This document shows, one piece after another, positions 6,545 through 7,303 of a stretch of DNA of 7,303 nucleotides. Under the pieces are notes generated by a model that saw only the letters and a list, made by a program, of their open reading frames with translations, did not search any database and was not told the origin of the DNA. Where the stretch lies: positions 1 to 7,303 of the forward strand of contig JAGLYY010000322.1 in assembly GCA_023131935.1 (NCBI GenBank). The letters run 5' to 3'. Source of the DNA: Spirochaetales bacterium (lineage in GTDB: Bacteria > Spirochaetota > Spirochaetia > JAGLYY01). The position numbers and the translations under genes were made by a program. Every line of letters begins with the position of its first letter. Within the stretch, counting starts at the first letter, position 1.

Positions 6545-6565
6545 AAAACTCTGGAGGCCTTAAGG

Positions 6566-7132
6566 ATGATTCTTCTCACTCTCCTCGGAAACCCCGGGCG
6601 GCAATACCGGAACACGCGTCATAATCTTGGATGGATGATTGAAGAATACCTTCCTCCCGACGTTTCCCTCGCCTGGCAGAAGAAATTCAATGGATTGTAT
6701 TGTCAGACCCGGATAGGGGAGGGGAAACTTCTACTACTGAAACCCGAAACCTATATGAACAAGAGCGGAGCATCTGTTAGAGCCGCGTCCGCCTTCTTTA
6801 AGGTGCCCCCGGAAAAAATCATTATAGCCCATGACGATATCGAGCTCCCTTTTGGTACTCTCTCCTTCAGGAAAGGGGGAGGTCTTGGAGGACATAACGG
6901 CCTCAGATCCATCACTAAAGACCTCGGTACCCGGGATTTTTTCCGGTTCCGTTTGGGTATCGGAAGACCTGAGAGGGGGGATGTCTCTTCCCACGTTCTG
7001 GGGCGATTCTCATCCCTGGAAGAGACCTCTCTCCCGGACTATCTATCTGGAGCGGTAAGGATATTGATTCAGGTCATTTCTTCTGACCTGGACAAAGCAG
7101 ATCCGGTTTTGTCAAAAAAAACTATTCTGTAA
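6566..7132 (+). CDS. pth: peptidyl-tRNA hydrolase
   Basis: A 188-residue cytoplasmic enzyme that cleaves the ester bond of peptidyl-tRNA released from stalled ribosomes, freeing tRNA for reuse; usually essential. Family signatures are complete: LLGNPGRQYRNTRHNLGW with Asn9 and the catalytic His19, KPETYMNKSG with Asn65, IIIAHDDIELPFG with Asp91, and GGGLGGHNGLRSI with Asn111. These match E. coli Asn10, His20, Asn68, Asp93 and Asn114. The length is close to the usual 185-195. The ATG has GGAGG 8 nt upstream (6553-6557). It is divergent from the LamG gene and no recognisable gene follows it within the window. The end of the protein (DKADPVLSKKTIL) is variable in the family. Confidence 0.97.
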   Translation: MILLTLLGNPGRQYRNTRHNLGWMIEEYLPPDVSLAWQKKFNGLYCQTRIGEGKLLLLKPETYMNKSGASVRAASAFFKVPPEKIIIAHDDIELPFGTLSFRKGGGLGGHNGLRSITKDLGTRDFFRFRLGIGRPERGDVSSHVLGRFSSLEETSLPDYLSGAVRILIQVISSDLDKADPVLSKKTIL

Positions 7133-7133
7133 C

Positions 7134-7155
7134 CTACTGATCTTTAAAGCAGTAG
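7134..7155 (+). repeat. inverted repeat just after the pth stop codon
   Basis: CTACTG (7134-7139) and CAGTAG (7150-7155) form a 6-bp stem around a 10-nt loop that itself holds the palindrome CTTTAAAG (7142-7149). It begins 1 nt after the pth stop. No T run follows, so an intrinsic terminator is not supported; it might stabilise the 3' end of the message. Confidence 0.35.
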
Positions 7156-7183
7156 TTACTTGTGGCTCGGCTGAATAGTTACT
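7153..7183. repeat. direct repeat of TAGTTACT, 23 bp apart
   Basis: TAGTTACT occurs at 7153-7160 and again at 7176-7183. The 23-bp spacing is slightly more than two helical turns. Both copies are in the AT-rich stretch after pth. An 8-bp repeat in a region this size can arise by chance, so no function is claimed. Confidence 0.3.
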
Positions 7184-7191
7184 CTTAATTA

Positions 7192-7216
7192 AGATAAACG
7201 AACTATCTCCTTTTTT
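7192..7216 (+). terminator. weak terminator-like hairpin with T run downstream of pth
   Basis: AGATA (7192-7196) and TATCT (7204-7208) form a 5-bp, AT-rich stem with a 7-nt loop, followed by CC and six T residues (7211-7216). The T run is good but the stem is weak. It is the best intrinsic terminator candidate for the pth transcript that I can see. Confidence 0.3.
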
Positions 7217-7303
7217 ACTTATGCCTCAGTGGACAACTGGTACCTAACGGAAGATCTTCTTTTTCTTGACTTACCACCGCCTCCGGGTAGAATCGGGCAA
7301 TTG
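7209..7303. other. right edge: open frames on both strands, no gene assigned
   Basis: One plus-strand frame is open from 7193 to the edge and has a GTG at 7229 (VDNWYLTEDLLFLDL, then a proline run) with no Shine-Dalgarno. Two minus-strand frames entering from the edge are also open; they end at TAA 7219-7221 (ending VRYQLSTEA) and TAA 7215-7217 (ending TSCPLRHK). Any of these could be the end of a neighbouring gene or chance. Nothing in them is recognised as a family, and the window is too short here to decide. Confidence 0.2.

Noticed and set aside
7219..7302. GGGGKS in a minus-strand open frame at the right edge, resembling a Walker A motif
   Set aside because: The pattern GxxxxGK[ST] is not met: the residue five before the last Gly is Leu. 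The frame is also one of several open there, so no ATPase can be claimed.

Overview
The window carries six complete protein genes and no rRNA, tRNA, CRISPR array, insertion sequence or phage gene that I can recognise. Coding density is high and intergenic gaps are short. The mix is a PAS/GGDEF diguanylate cyclase, a membrane chemoreceptor whose signalling tip reads MNAAIESAHAG, a secreted LamG protein and household pyruvate kinase and Pth genes. This suggests a free-living, motile, Gram-negative-type bacterium. Chemoreceptor tip style and overall gene flavour remind me of free-living Spirochaetota (Spirochaeta/Sediminispirochaeta-like), but this is an impression and not a proven placement.

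Layout. (1) 43-1362 (+): a two-PAS GGDEF protein with intact catalytic and product-inhibition motifs, sitting directly on a strong sigma70-like promoter with almost no 5' leader. (2) 1363-1392: a 30-bp convergent junction holding a nested, 10-bp-periodic inverted repeat. (3) 1393-6477 (-): four genes in one direction, transcribed as LamG protein, then pyruvate kinase, then chemoreceptor, then AAC(3)-family acetyltransferase, with gaps of 66, 35 and 10 nt. They probably form an operon, or a leaky set of units. (4) 6478-6565: a short divergent promoter region with a small hairpin. (5) 6566-7132 (+): peptidyl-tRNA hydrolase. (6) 7133-7303: non-coding or undecidable sequence with two small inverted repeats, an 8-bp direct repeat and open frames running off the edge.

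Working together. The diguanylate cyclase (c-di-GMP output) and the chemoreceptor (CheA/CheW output) are both sensory-motility proteins, but they are convergent and need not be co-regulated. Pyruvate kinase and Pth are core metabolism and translation. The LamG protein is predicted to be exported. Nothing forces a single shared pathway for the four-gene minus-strand cluster. I do not see a clearly novel multi-gene system here; most of the window is ordinary chromosomal backbone. The points most worth a second look are the apparently leaderless cyclase mRNA, the nested repeat at the convergent junction, the secreted two-module LamG protein at the head of a pyruvate kinase transcription unit, and the AAC(3) gene that lacks its own ribosome binding site behind a chemoreceptor. 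For three minus-strand genes the longest frame begins at a GTG that is not the best start, and I have moved each start to a better-placed ATG.
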